Positions 40,110-49,076 are shown, counted from the stretch's first letter. The stretch is DNA of 64,000 nucleotides from Ruminococcus_G sp964621905 (GCA_964621905.1 CAZUNG010000004.1:62001-126000), one strand, 5' to 3'. Translations and numbers: made by a program. Notes: generated by a model not told the origin, from the letters alone.

Positions 40110-40865
40110 TTACATTTCAATATCCAGTTCTACCGGACAATGGTCTGAGCCCATGATATCCGTGTGAATTTTTGCATCTCTTAAGTATTGTTTCAATTCT
40201 TCTGATACACAGAAATAATCAATGCGCCATCCTGCATTCTTCTCTCTGGCTTTAAATCGGTAGGACCACCAGGAATACACCTGTTCTTTCTCAGGGTAAA
40301 AATAACGAAACGTGTCGATAAATCCGTGCTCCAGAAGTATCGAAAATTTTTCCCGCTCTTCATCGGTAAAACCGGCATTTTTCCGATTCGTCTTCGGATT
40401 CTTAAGATCAATCTCCTGATGCGCCACATTTAAATCACCGCAGAAGATAACCGGTTTTCTCTCTTTCAGCTCTGACAGATATGTTAAAAACGCTTCCTCC
40501 CACTCCATCCGGTAGGAAAGCCTTGCCAGCTCGCTCTGTGAATTCGGCGTATAGACAGTCACCAGATAGTATTTCTCATACTCCAGTGTGATGACGCGCC
40601 CTTCCTGATCATGTTCTTCTATCCCGATTCCATAAGAAACCGACAAAGGCTCTTCTTTCGCAAACACTGCTGTTCCGGAGTAACCTTTTTTCTTTGCATA
40701 GTTCCAGTACTGACCGTATCCCGGAAGTTCCAGTTCAATCTGTCCTTCCTGCAGCTTACTTTCCTGGATGCAGAAGATGTCGCCGTCAAGCTGCTTAAAA
40801 ACATCCAAAAATCCTTTATTCACACAAGCTCTGAGCCCGTTAACATTCCAAGAAATCAGTTTCAT
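40110..40865 (-). CDS. xth: Exodeoxyribonuclease III
   Basis: 251 residues from the ATG at 40865 (GGAGG 5 bases before); an ATG at 40877 contains that site. MKLISWNVNGLRA with the metal asparagine, IFCIQESKLQ (metal glutamate near 36), VTVYTPNSQ, CGDLNVAHQEIDLKNP (catalytic aspartate and asparagine) and GSDHCPVELDIEM at the end are the complete ExoIII/APE set. It cuts DNA at abasic sites and degrades 3' ends in base excision repair. The decarboxylase lies upstream on the same strand, beyond a 145-base gap with an inverted repeat. Confidence 0.93.
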   Translation of the reverse strand: MKLISWNVNGLRACVNKGFLDVFKQLDGDIFCIQESKLQEGQIELELPGYGQYWNYAKKKGYSGTAVFAKEEPLSVSYGIGIEEHDQEGRVITLEYEKYYLVTVYTPNSQSELARLSYRMEWEEAFLTYLSELKERKPVIFCGDLNVAHQEIDLKNPKTNRKNAGFTDEEREKFSILLEHGFIDTFRYFYPEKEQVYSWWSYRFKAREKNAGWRIDYFCVSEELKQYLRDAKIHTDIMGSDHCPVELDIEM

Positions 40866-40930
40866 GAGGACCTCCATTTTCTATGTTGTCTATATGATTG
40901 ATATCAGGATGTTGTGCGAAGCAAGTCGCG

Positions 40931-40968
40931 GGTATCACGGGACCAAAATACCTTTGACCCCGATATCA
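40931..40968. repeat. Imperfect inverted repeat between the decarboxylase and xth
   Basis: GGTATCACGGGACCAAA at 40931-40947 and TTTGACCCCGATATCA at 40953-40968 form a stem with a few mismatches and a 5-base loop. No T-run follows in either direction, so it is not an obvious terminator; it looks like a small intergenic palindrome of the kind that is repeated in genomes. Confidence 0.45.
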
Positions 40969-41010
40969 ATAATTAGGTACAGTATACCACAAAAACATCA
41001 CCACTTAGAA

Positions 41011-42474
41011 TTATTTTTCAATTATTTCAAACATCGAAAGAGAATCATCAGATGGTCCATGAAAATGACACCCCCGGCGCCGAAACCCATCCACGGTATC
41101 CCACACTGCATCACTCAGGCGTTCTCCCGGATATACCAATGGAATCCCAGGCGGATACGGTGCGATCATCTCCCCAGCGATCTTTCCCCTGGCCATTTCC
41201 CATGGCACTGACCTCGTCACTGAAAAATACGCTTCTCTGGGAGTCAGCACCATCTCTGCCTCAGGGAGTCCGGACAGTCCTTCTTCCCGGTAATCATATT
41301 GCAGGACCTCCTGTGCAATTTCTGTAAGTCCATCCAGAAACCGCTCAATGTCTTCCGCCGTGTTCGCATGGGTTATGATCGCCAGTACATTTCTTTCATC
41401 GGCAAGCTCCAGTTCAATCCGGTGTTTGTCCATCAGTCTGCGCTTCAGCTCATAACCACTGCAGTTACGACAGCGGATGACGAGTCGTGTACCGTCTATT
41501 CCCTGTACTCCGTACCTGCCAATCATACCGGTATCCATGCAGGACATACCCGGAATCTGCCTGATTCCTTCTCTTAACATACGGCTCAGCCGCAAAGCTC
41601 TGTCCATCATCGCTTTGCCGCGCACCGCCAGTTCATAGCGTGCAGCATCGAGAGATGCCATCAGCAGATAAGAAGGGCTTGTACTCTGTACCAGTTTCAG
41701 GGCTCGTTCCACAAGACGTTCATTGATTCTCCCCGTACCGATGTGCAGCACGGAACTCTGTGTCAGGGCACCGGTGATTTTATGAAAACTCTGCACGCAC
41801 ATGTCGGCCCCTGCGGTCAATGCCCCCTCCGGCAGCTGATCCGAAAAATACAGATGGCCGCCATGCGCTTCATCCACCAGAAGAAGTGTCTCATTTTCAT
41901 GGCAGATATCTGCGATTTTCTTCAGATTACTGGTAATGCCATAATACGTAGGGCTGACCAGAAATACCGCCCTGCAATCGGGGTGTTCCCTTAGCTTCTT
42001 CTCTACGTTCTGCCATAACACACCTCCGCAGATCCCCTCTCCGTCCATCCATTCCGGCATCATGTAGACAGGCTTTGCCCCTGCTAAAATGATGCCCTCC
42101 AGTACGGATTTATGAACATTGCGCGGAACCAGGATTTTTTCTCCCTCCCGCAGAGCAGAGAGAATCATAGCCTCATTGCCGCAGGTTGACCCATTTACCA
42201 GAAAAAAACTTCTCCTTGCATCATACAGTTCAGCCATCAGTGTCTGTGCCTTAAGAATCACACCGGAGGGCTGATGCAGGTCATCAAGTCCCGTTGCCTC
42301 TGTCAGATCGTACTGCAAAAATCCACATTCCTCTTCAGACAGCCAGCGCCTGCTCACACCGCGTTCAAAGCGATGCCCCGGAATACAAAAGTAGGCAGGT
42401 CTGTTCTCCTGATACTTTTTCAGTGCATCCACAAGCGGCGTTTCTTCCTGCCCTCTGCTGTATTTCCTTTTCAA
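41011..42474 (-). CDS. Orn/Lys/Arg-family PLP decarboxylase
   Basis: 487 residues if started at TTG 42474, which has AAGGAG 7 bases before; the frame is open to a GTG pair at 42498, which has no site. YFCIPGHRFERGVSRRWL at the start, VNGSTCGNEAMILSALREGEKILVPRNVHKSV near 95-125, and the PLP lysine in QSFHKITGALTQSSVLH near 228-244 are those of the fold-type I lysine/arginine decarboxylases (the Bacillus YaaO/SpeA-like group). The C-terminal part with PYPPGIPLVYPGE is conserved as well. It makes cadaverine, agmatine or putrescine; which one is not visible. In many Firmicutes such a gene starts polyamine synthesis, but no speE or speB is adjacent here. Confidence 0.85.
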   Translation of the reverse strand: MKRKYSRGQEETPLVDALKKYQENRPAYFCIPGHRFERGVSRRWLSEEECGFLQYDLTEATGLDDLHQPSGVILKAQTLMAELYDARRSFFLVNGSTCGNEAMILSALREGEKILVPRNVHKSVLEGIILAGAKPVYMMPEWMDGEGICGGVLWQNVEKKLREHPDCRAVFLVSPTYYGITSNLKKIADICHENETLLLVDEAHGGHLYFSDQLPEGALTAGADMCVQSFHKITGALTQSSVLHIGTGRINERLVERALKLVQSTSPSYLLMASLDAARYELAVRGKAMMDRALRLSRMLREGIRQIPGMSCMDTGMIGRYGVQGIDGTRLVIRCRNCSGYELKRRLMDKHRIELELADERNVLAIITHANTAEDIERFLDGLTEIAQEVLQYDYREEGLSGLPEAEMVLTPREAYFSVTRSVPWEMARGKIAGEMIAPYPPGIPLVYPGERLSDAVWDTVDGFRRRGCHFHGPSDDSLSMFEIIEK

Positions 42475-42584
42475 TGCCCCGCTCCTTTCTGCCACCACAG
42501 CCTCTGGTAGATCTCATAAGAAAAGGAGACACCGCACGCTCCCTGTGTCCCCCTGTTTCTTCTCATTTTTCACTTCCGGTGCGA

Positions 42585-43649
42585 TCAGCAAACTTCTACT
42601 GTCCAGTGATACTTATCCTCTTCATCGCCCCACTGAATTCCGGTCAGATAATCATACAATTTCTGTGTCAGTTCTCCGGTCTTAAAATCATTAACCGTCA
42701 CTTTGTCCTCTTTGTATCTGAATTCTCCAACCGGTGAAATAACAGCTGCAGTTCCTGTTCCAAAAGCTTCTTCCAGCGTTCCTTCATGTCCCGCTTTCAT
42801 CAGGTCATCCACAGACAGTCTCGTCTCATTTACTTGATAGCCCCAGTCTTTCAGAATATGAATAATGGAGTCTCTCGTAACTCCCGGAAGAACCGTTCCC
42901 TCAATCGGTGCCGTATAGATTTCCCCGTTGATCTTGAACATAATGTTCATGGTTCCGACTTCTTCCACATATTTTCTTTCCACACCGTCAAGCCAGAGTA
43001 CCTGCGCACATCCCTGTTCCTCCGCCTTCACCTGTCCAAGAATGGATGCTGCATAATTACCGCCGCATTTTGTAAAGCCGGTTCCGCCCTTTACAGCACG
43101 CACAAGCTCATCTTCCACAAGGATGCGCACCGGATTCACGCCTTCCGCATAATAAGCTCCTACCGGCGTGCAGATGATAACAAATTTATAGGCATTGGCC
43201 ATATGCACTCCCAGAGAAGATTCTGTGGCAAACATAAACGGCCGGATATACAGTGAAGTTTCCGGTTCCGACGGAACCCAGTCAGCCTCCACACGCACCA
43301 GCTCCTTGACCGCTTCCACAAACATTTCTTCCGGAAACGCTGGCATACACAGTCTCTTGTTGGAATTAATCATACGTCTTGCATTCATCTCCGGACGAAA
43401 CAGCTGAATCCTCCCGCTCTTTGTCCGGTATGCTTTCATTCCCTCAAATGTCTCCTGCGCATAATGCAGCGCCACACACGCAGGATCCAGAAGCATCGGT
43501 GCATGCGGCACAATCCTGGCATCATGCCATTCATTTTCTATATTCCAGTCCATGACAAACATATAATCTGTCATATATTTTCCGAAACCCAGCTTTGTCT
43601 GGTCCGGTTTCTCCTTTAACTGTTCACGTTTTTCAAATTTGATATCCAT
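42585..43649 (-). CDS. ilvE: Branched-chain amino acid aminotransferase
   Basis: 354 residues from the ATG at 43649 (GGAGG at 8 bases); the frame extends to 43688 without a site. ETFEGMKAYRTKSGRIQLFRPEMNARR near 68-94, VKGGTGFTKCGGNYAASI with the PLP lysine near 195, and EEAFGTGTAAVISPVGEF near 307-324 are the fold-type IV BCAT landmarks. It converts leucine, isoleucine and valine to their 2-oxo acids and back. It stands alone with its own promoter region, divergent from the DUF1292 gene. Confidence 0.92.
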   Translation of the reverse strand: MDIKFEKREQLKEKPDQTKLGFGKYMTDYMFVMDWNIENEWHDARIVPHAPMLLDPACVALHYAQETFEGMKAYRTKSGRIQLFRPEMNARRMINSNKRLCMPAFPEEMFVEAVKELVRVEADWVPSEPETSLYIRPFMFATESSLGVHMANAYKFVIICTPVGAYYAEGVNPVRILVEDELVRAVKGGTGFTKCGGNYAASILGQVKAEEQGCAQVLWLDGVERKYVEEVGTMNIMFKINGEIYTAPIEGTVLPGVTRDSIIHILKDWGYQVNETRLSVDDLMKAGHEGTLEEAFGTGTAAVISPVGEFRYKEDKVTVNDFKTGELTQKLYDYLTGIQWGDEEDKYHWTVEVC

Positions 43650-43817
43650 TGTTCTGTCCTCCCCGGGATGGTAAAGTCTGTATCCCATTTATTCACTGCA
43701 TATAGTATAAATCTGCGTTTCCTATCCGTCAATATCTATTGATGAAATATTATTTGCTTTTATGCCGGCTATCTGGTAAAGTAGTCTTATAAAAAATACA
43801 GGAAAGAGGTATAATCC

Positions 43818-44186
43818 ATGGGAAATCAAAACGATGATGTCTGCAGCGGAAATTGTGACTGCTGCGGTTCTGATTGTGATTCTTCGTTCCAGCAGGGCGA
43901 CACAACCGTCACACTGACTCTGGATGACGACAGTACGATTGAATGCGCTGTTCTGACCACATACAAAGTTGAGGACAAGGAATATATTGCACTGCTTCCG
44001 CTTGATGAAAACGGTCAGAACACCGACGGAGAAGTTTATCTTTACCGTTTCACGGCGGACGAAAGCGGCCAGCCGATGCTCGACAACATCATTGATGATG
44101 ATGAATACGAAGCTGCCGCCGATGCATTCGATGAACTGCTTGATAAAGCAGAATATGATGAAATCGTAGACGGCGAAGAATTATAA
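43818..44186 (+). CDS. DUF1292 family acidic protein
   Basis: 122 residues, strongly acidic. The N-terminal block is cysteine-rich (CSGNCDCCGSDCDSS, six cysteines), not typical of the short YrzB-like members; the remaining core DTTVTLTLDDDSTIECAVLTTYKVEDKEYIALLPLD is the DUF1292 domain. The C-terminus is acidic. Function is unknown, though in B. subtilis relatives sit beside the yrrK/yrzL genes, which are absent here. ATG at 43818 follows GAAAGAGG. A good terminator follows. Confidence 0.82.
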   Translation: MGNQNDDVCSGNCDCCGSDCDSSFQQGDTTVTLTLDDDSTIECAVLTTYKVEDKEYIALLPLDENGQNTDGEVYLYRFTADESGQPMLDNIIDDDEYEAAADAFDELLDKAEYDEIVDGEEL

Positions 44187-44199
44187 TTTGAATTTAACA

Positions 44200-44238
44200 G
44201 ACCGCAGACTGAAACTTTCTCAGTATGCGGTCTTTTTT
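44200..44238 (+). terminator. Terminator of the DUF1292 gene
   Basis: GACCGCA (44200-44206) pairs with TGCGGTC (44226-44232), an inner ACTGA/TCAGT stem strengthens it, and six T follow. The convergent dUTPase gene ends at 44248. Confidence 0.9.
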
Positions 44239-44247
44239 CATTACTTT

Positions 44248-44763
44248 TTAATTTCCTGATGTACTTCCAAATCCTCCATTGCGCGCTTCCGTCGCATCAT
44301 CATCCCAGGTAATCCCGTATTCCACAAAAATCCCCTGCATAAAACCTTCTCCGGTTTTCATTGTAATCGCTTTTCCCTCATTGGAGTCATTCGTGATTTT
44401 GGCAAAGATGTGTCCCTCATTATCAGAACCATAATAATCGCTGTCAATGATACCCACCGTATTATTCAGCTGCAGGCGGTATTTGAATCCCAGTCCGCTT
44501 CTCGGATATAATTTCAGCACCCACCCATTTTCCATTTTCACGCGGATTCCCGTGGGAATACGGACGGTTTCCCCAGGATTTAACGTAAAAGAAAGAGGAC
44601 TGAAGAAGTCGTAGCCGGCGCTTCCTGCCGTCGCTCTGCGCGGCAGTTTTATATTTTCATATACACTCTGTATTTCTTCTGCAGTGGATTCAGGAAATGT
44701 ATCCTGCCACCCCTCTGTAAACTGTTTCAGGCTAACTTTACAAAATTCTGCAATTCTTTTCAT
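44248..44763 (-). CDS. dut: dUTP diphosphatase
   Basis: 171 residues from the ATG at 44763 (GGAGG 5 bases before). The five dUTPase motifs are seen: SAGYDFFSPL (I), PRSGLGFKYRLQLNNTVGIIDSDYYG (II and III), GEGFMQGIFVEYG (IV) and GGFGSTSG (V). The N-terminal 45 residues are an extra helical segment compared with typical 140-150 residue enzymes. It removes dUTP and supplies dUMP for thymidylate synthesis. It lies 13 bases downstream of nrdG, in line with deoxynucleotide metabolism. Confidence 0.9.
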   Translation of the reverse strand: MKRIAEFCKVSLKQFTEGWQDTFPESTAEEIQSVYENIKLPRRATAGSAGYDFFSPLSFTLNPGETVRIPTGIRVKMENGWVLKLYPRSGLGFKYRLQLNNTVGIIDSDYYGSDNEGHIFAKITNDSNEGKAITMKTGEGFMQGIFVEYGITWDDDATEARNGGFGSTSGN

Positions 44764-44776
44764 GATATCCTCCAAG

Positions 44777-45271
44777 TTAATCTGTTGTATGCAGCACAAC
44801 GTTCCCTGCATCCAGTGATTTTTTTACATCAATCACTCTTTGATTGGAACTGCCCTTCCATTTCAGTGATGTGTTTTTCAATTCCGTCTCAAATTCTCCA
44901 TCCACCAGTACATCCAGATATTTTACAATTTCTTCATGCTTCACAAATTCCCAAAGACCTCCGGTATACAGCCAGATTGTCTTATCCGGATATTTTCTGC
45001 GAATCTCCTTTGCAAGATCCGTTATCTCTGTGATATTGTTGATGTGCAGCGGATCACCTCCGCTGAATGTAATGCCTGACACGTATGATTTCTCCAGCTG
45101 CTGAAACAGTTCTTGTTTCGCAGACTCATCAAAGAGAATCCCGCCGTTTGGGTCCCATGTCTGTGGATTCTGGCATTCCCTGCAGCAGTGAGAACATCCC
45201 GCTACCCATAAAACGACGCGCAGTCCGTCACCGTTTAGCATATCATCTTTTGTAATATTATGATAACGCAT
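44777..45271 (-). CDS. nrdG: Anaerobic ribonucleotide reductase activating protein
   Basis: 164 residues. MRYHNITKDDMLNGDGLRVVLWVAGCSHCCRECQNP is the NrdG start with the radical SAM cluster C-x3-C-x2-C near residues 26-33; TFSGGDPLHINNI near 65-77 is the SAM-binding GGxP-type region. It installs the glycyl radical on NrdD under anaerobic conditions. nrdD is not in the window, so the pair must be split in this genome, or nrdD lies elsewhere. Promoter and SD (AGGGAGG) are upstream of 45271. Confidence 0.9.
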   Translation of the reverse strand: MRYHNITKDDMLNGDGLRVVLWVAGCSHCCRECQNPQTWDPNGGILFDESAKQELFQQLEKSYVSGITFSGGDPLHINNITEITDLAKEIRRKYPDKTIWLYTGGLWEFVKHEEIVKYLDVLVDGEFETELKNTSLKWKGSSNQRVIDVKKSLDAGNVVLHTTD

Positions 45272-45318
45272 GCATCCTCCCTCTTCCTTAATTTCAAAAA
45301 GATAAACTTCTGCCGTTT

Positions 45319-45354
45319 AAAACAGGGGAATCGCAGCTATGCAATCCCCCCTGT
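45319..45354 (-). terminator. Terminator of the pnp gene
   Basis: On the minus strand ACAGGGGGGATTGC pairs with GCGATTCCCCTGT over a 6-base loop, followed by TTTTAA, 18-50 bases after the pnp stop at 45372. Confidence 0.85.
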
Positions 45355-45371
45355 CTCTTATTTCAAATTGT

Positions 45372-47468
45372 TTATTTTGCCTCTTCCGGAACATCCTTGA
45401 TGCTGAAGCTGATTCTGCCCATTTTGTCTTTACCAAGGCAGACCACCTTCACAACATCACCGAGTGTCAGAACATCTTCCACGCGGTTAATCCGCTCTTT
45501 GGCAATTTTGGAAATATGCACCATGCCTTCTTTTCCTGGAGCAAACTCAAGGAACGCTCCAAATTCTTTAATGCTGACCACTTTTCCTACAAAAATCTGT
45601 CCGGCTTCAAAATCTGTGGTAATGATCTTGATATATTCAAGTGCCTTATCCATTGCGCCCTGCTCAACACCGCAGATCGATACTGAGCCGTCGTCCGTGA
45701 TGTCGATTTTGACGCCGGTTTCTTCGATGATCGCATTGATCGTCTTTCCGCGCTGTCCTACAACATCACCGATCTTTGTGGGATCAATCTGAATCTGAAT
45801 GATTTTCGGGGCGTAAGGTCCCACACTCTCCCTCGGTTTTGCGATACATGGTTCCATGATATCTGTCAGAATATATTCTCTCGCTTCTTTTGTCTTCGCA
45901 ATCGCTTCTTCTATGATCGGACGTGTCAGACCATGAATTTTGATGTCCATCTGAATGGCCGTGATACCGTCATGTGTTCCGGCAACCTTGAAGTCCATGT
46001 CCCCAAAGAAATCTTCCAGCCCCTGAATGTCTGTCAGCACCAGATAATCATCATCCGTATCCCCAGTCACAAGTCCGGTGGAAATTCCGGCAACCGGTTT
46101 TTTAATCGGAACTCCAGCCGCCATCAAAGACATAGAGGATGCACAGATACTTGCCTGTGATGTGGACCCGTTCGATTCAAATGTCTCGGATACCGTACGG
46201 ATTGCATATGGAAATTCTTCTACGGACGGAAGTACCGGCACCAGTGCTCTTTCAGCAAGCGCGCCATGGCCAATCTCACGACGTCCCGGACCTCTGGATG
46301 GTTTTGTTTCACCTACCGAATAGGACGGAAAATTGTAATGATGCATATACCGTTTTGAAGTTTCAAACTCATCAAGTCCATCTATTCTCTGAGCCTCCGA
46401 CATCGGTGCAAGCGTCGTAACCGTACAGATCTGTGTCTGTCCCCGTGTGAACATCGCAGAACCATGAACTCTCGGAATCAGATCAATTTCAGCAGCCAGC
46501 TTACGGATCTCTGTGATCGCTCTTCCATCCGGCCGCTTATGATCTTTCAGGATCATCTTGCGGACTGTCTTCTTCTGATACTGATAAACGGCCTCATCAA
46601 GAACTGCCAGCCATTCCTCATTCTCGGCAAAAGCCTCTGTAAGTTTGTCTTTAATCTCCCGGATATTCTCTTCTCTTACCTGCTTCTCGTCAGTAAATAC
46701 CGCTTCCTCCATTGCAGCCGGAGGTATGATTTCCCTGATGGCTGCAAACAGTTCTTCCGGAACCGCACAGCTCTCATAAGTATGTTTTTCTTTGCCGCAT
46801 TCAGCTACAATCTGATCAATAAATTTAATGATCTCCTGGTTGATCTCATGTGCTTTGAAAATCGCATCGATCATCACAGCCTCCGGAACCTCATTTGCTC
46901 CGGCTTCGATCATGATAACTTTGTCCCTTGTGGATGCGACTGTCAGCTGAAGATCAGAGATATCCTTCTGACCAAGTGTCGGGTTCACGATGAACTCTCC
47001 GTCCAGCATACCAATCTGTGTCGCTGCACACGGTCCGTCAAACGGAATATCCGAGATACAGGTTGCAATTGCAGAGCCCAGCATCGCCGGAATCTCCGGA
47101 TTACAGTCCGGATCTACGGACATGACAAGATTGCTGAGCGTTACATCATTTCTGTAATCTTTCGGAAACAGCGGACGCATCGGGCGGTCAATGACACGTG
47201 ATGTCAGTGTCGCATGTTCACTCGCTTTTCCTTCTCTTTTGTTAAATCCGCCCGGGATTTTGCCGACAGCATATTGTTTCTCTTCATATTCTACACTGAG
47301 CGGAAAGAAGTCAATCCCTTCTCTCGGTTTGTCAGACGCAGTGGCTGTAGAAAGAACTGTCGTGTCCCCATAGTGCATAAATGCTGCACCGTTTGCCTGT
47401 TTTGCAACTCTGTCGATATCTACGGTCAGAGTCCTGCCAGCCAATTCCATCGAAAAACTTTTGTACAT
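45372..47468 (-). CDS. pnp: Polynucleotide phosphorylase
   Basis: 698 residues, the full family length. Two RNase PH-like domains are seen: the first with GGFNKREGKASEHATLTSRVIDRP near residue 75-98, the second with PRVHGSAMFTRGQTQ, GPGRREIGHGALAERAL and DIQGLEDFFGDMDFKVAGT with catalytic aspartates near 480-495. A KH domain (IDPTKIGDVVGQRGKTINAII) and an S1 domain (GQIFVGKVVSIKEFGAFLEF) complete it. It degrades RNA phosphorolytically from the 3' end as part of the RNA decay system. It follows rpsO, the standard partner, 163 bases away with a hairpin between. Confidence 0.95.
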   Translation of the reverse strand: MYKSFSMELAGRTLTVDIDRVAKQANGAAFMHYGDTTVLSTATASDKPREGIDFFPLSVEYEEKQYAVGKIPGGFNKREGKASEHATLTSRVIDRPMRPLFPKDYRNDVTLSNLVMSVDPDCNPEIPAMLGSAIATCISDIPFDGPCAATQIGMLDGEFIVNPTLGQKDISDLQLTVASTRDKVIMIEAGANEVPEAVMIDAIFKAHEINQEIIKFIDQIVAECGKEKHTYESCAVPEELFAAIREIIPPAAMEEAVFTDEKQVREENIREIKDKLTEAFAENEEWLAVLDEAVYQYQKKTVRKMILKDHKRPDGRAITEIRKLAAEIDLIPRVHGSAMFTRGQTQICTVTTLAPMSEAQRIDGLDEFETSKRYMHHYNFPSYSVGETKPSRGPGRREIGHGALAERALVPVLPSVEEFPYAIRTVSETFESNGSTSQASICASSMSLMAAGVPIKKPVAGISTGLVTGDTDDDYLVLTDIQGLEDFFGDMDFKVAGTHDGITAIQMDIKIHGLTRPIIEEAIAKTKEAREYILTDIMEPCIAKPRESVGPYAPKIIQIQIDPTKIGDVVGQRGKTINAIIEETGVKIDITDDGSVSICGVEQGAMDKALEYIKIITTDFEAGQIFVGKVVSIKEFGAFLEFAPGKEGMVHISKIAKERINRVEDVLTLGDVVKVVCLGKDKMGRISFSIKDVPEEAK

Positions 47469-47595
47469 ATTCTTTTCTCCTTATAACCTTATTGACAAAA
47501 CTTCACCCGAAACAACTGAAAAGAACACTTCCCGGAATATGCTTTTCAGTGGTCTCGGACAGTCGCAGTTTTGTCATATTTTCATTTACAGAAAC

Positions 47596-47616
47596 GGGGC
47601 GGAAATCATCCGCCCC
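47596..47616 (-). terminator. Hairpin between rpsO and pnp
   Basis: GGGGCGGA and TCCGCCCC form a perfect 8-bp stem with a 5-base loop, followed by CGTTTCTG on the minus strand, 16 bases after the rpsO stop. Between these two genes in other bacteria sits an attenuator and RNase III site, so it may partly terminate or be cleaved (inference). Confidence 0.65.
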
Positions 47617-47631
47617 CTCCTTTATAACCTA

Positions 47632-47898
47632 TTATTTTCTGATTCCTAATCTTTCAATCAAATTACGGTATCTTTCAATGTCGGTTTTCTTCAAGTAATC
47701 CAGCAGACCTCTTCTCTGACCTACCATTTTCAGAAGTCCTCTTCTGGAATGATGGTCTTTGTGATGCTCTTTCAGATGCTCTGTCAATTCCTGGATTCTT
47801 GCTGTCAGAATTGCTACCTGCACTTCCGGTGAACCGGTATCGCCAGGTGTTCTGGCATATTCCTTCATAATTGCCTGTTTCTTTTCTTTAGAAATCAT
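47632..47898 (-). CDS. rpsO: 30S ribosomal protein S15
   Basis: 88 residues from the ATG at 47898 (AAGGAGG); the frame extends to 47940 without a site. ISKEKKQAIMKEYARTPGDTGSPEVQVAILT and HHSRRGLLKMVGQRRGLLDYLKK are the S15 hallmarks. S15 binds 16S rRNA early in assembly of the small subunit and in many bacteria represses its own message through the leader. The leader here (47899-47985) is about 90 bases with its own TATACT promoter. It precedes pnp, the usual order. Confidence 0.95.
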   Translation of the reverse strand: MISKEKKQAIMKEYARTPGDTGSPEVQVAILTARIQELTEHLKEHHKDHHSRRGLLKMVGQRRGLLDYLKKTDIERYRNLIERLGIRK

Positions 47899-48028
47899 GT
47901 TTTTCCTCCTTGATTTTAATAAACGCCTCAGATTAAGCAATGGTTGGAGAGTCCAATTCCTGAATCCGGGCTGATTTCACACTCATTCAGTATAGCACAC
48001 CGGGATGCGGATGTAAATACTTTTTTTG

Positions 48029-48859
48029 TCACAGCAAACTGACGACGCAGTCCACGTTGTCATAATAAATGTCTGATATTTTAATGCCTGTCTCACTGCT
48101 GCTCGCATGTACAACTTGTCCGTCCCCGGCATACATCACAACGTGATAGATTTCACCGTCACGGGCATAAAAAATCAAATCTCCGGGTCTGGCTTCAGAA
48201 AGGTCAATTCTGGTCCCGACATGGGCCTGATCTTTTGAAACTCTCGGAAGTGATATTCCGAACTGAGCATACACACTCTGTACGAATCCCGAGCAGTCTG
48301 CTCCGTTTGTCAGGGATGTTCCTCCCCATACATAGGGATTGCCGACAAACTGTTCCGCAAAATCCACAATTTCCTGTCTCAGCTGATCTGCCTTTAAGTT
48401 TCCTCCGTACGATGAAGCCGCCAGAGTTTCCTCAAATGCTTCTTCCCGCTCCATCACATATTCATCTTTGTTCTGAACGGTTGACACCGCGACGGGCATA
48501 TTCTCTTCTCCCATCTCATGAACCAGACTCCAGGCAGTATCCTCTGTATACAGATATTCCATACAGACATATCCGGTTACCTCGCCGGAGGAAATAAACG
48601 CCCATCCATTTTCCTCCGATTGAATATAGCAGACCGCCTGATCCGGCAGCATTCCAATGATATCAAATTCCGTTCCTTTATCTGACCGTACATTCAAATG
48701 GGTGTTTACATTCACCACTCCATAGTTTTTTTCATTCGTATTAAACACCTCTGCAGTCTCTGGCTGTGCATAAGCCGTCTTTGCAAACAAAGGATCTGAA
48801 ACTGCCGCTGTGCAGACGGTTAAAACTGCCGCACTCAGCATCCATGCCTTTTTGTGCAT
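48029..48859 (-). CDS. Secreted SH3 - NlpC/P60 peptidoglycan hydrolase
   Basis: 276 residues. A signal peptide (residues about 1-31, AAVLTVCTAAV core, cut after TAYA) is followed by an SH3 domain (VVNVNTHLNVRSDKGTEFDIIGML near 48-72), a linker, and a C-terminal NlpC/P60 domain with the catalytic cysteine in GADCSGFVQSVYAQF near 187, histidine in IYHVVMYAGDG near 236-246, and a third polar residue in VVHASS. It should cut D-Glu-DAP peptide bonds in peptidoglycan outside the cell. The gene is single and preceded by a 150-base structured leader with its own promoter. Confidence 0.9.
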   Translation of the reverse strand: MHKKAWMLSAAVLTVCTAAVSDPLFAKTAYAQPETAEVFNTNEKNYGVVNVNTHLNVRSDKGTEFDIIGMLPDQAVCYIQSEENGWAFISSGEVTGYVCMEYLYTEDTAWSLVHEMGEENMPVAVSTVQNKDEYVMEREEAFEETLAASSYGGNLKADQLRQEIVDFAEQFVGNPYVWGGTSLTNGADCSGFVQSVYAQFGISLPRVSKDQAHVGTRIDLSEARPGDLIFYARDGEIYHVVMYAGDGQVVHASSSETGIKISDIYYDNVDCVVSLL

Positions 48860-48869
48860 AATACCTCCT

Positions 48870-49006
48870 ATGAAATTGGCAGCTATTCAGGACGGCTTAT
48901 CTTCCTGCATGGCCTGCGGTCATGCAAACTTGACGCTGTTTCTTACAGCTGAATTCCCCTCGCCCTGAACAATTACCGGAATTGTTACATTTTTATTACA
49001 GCTGTA
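48870..49006 (-). ncRNA. Structured 5' leader of the NlpC/P60 gene, candidate riboswitch
   Basis: On the minus strand CAGGGCG near the 5' part pairs with CGTCCTG about 65 bases later, enclosing GCTGT-AAGAA-ACAGC and GCATG-N9-CATGC hairpins, a closed multi-branch fold, and the ATG follows after an AGGAGG. The loop regions do not match any riboswitch motif I can recall with confidence; NlpC/P60 genes in related bacteria are often under c-di-AMP (ydaO) riboswitches, but the conserved GGGGUNAAUC-type core is not present here. Confidence 0.35.
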
Positions 49007-49013
49007 CATAGAA

Positions 49014-49041
49014 AGTATACCACATTTTCATCATACTACAA
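49014..49041 (-). promoter_or_regulatory. Promoter of the NlpC/P60 gene
   Basis: On the minus strand TTGTAG (complement at 49036-49041) and TATACT (49014-49019) are 16 bases apart. Transcription would start near 49006, giving a leader of about 145 bases. Confidence 0.6.
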
Positions 49042-49076
49042 CGGAATTCGTTCGACAAAATCTTCCAGTCTTTCCT

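Noticed and set aside
48870..49006. Assignment of the NlpC/P60 leader as a c-di-AMP (ydaO) or c-di-GMP riboswitch
   Set aside because: The conserved internal motifs of those classes could not be found by eye; left as an unassigned structured leader.
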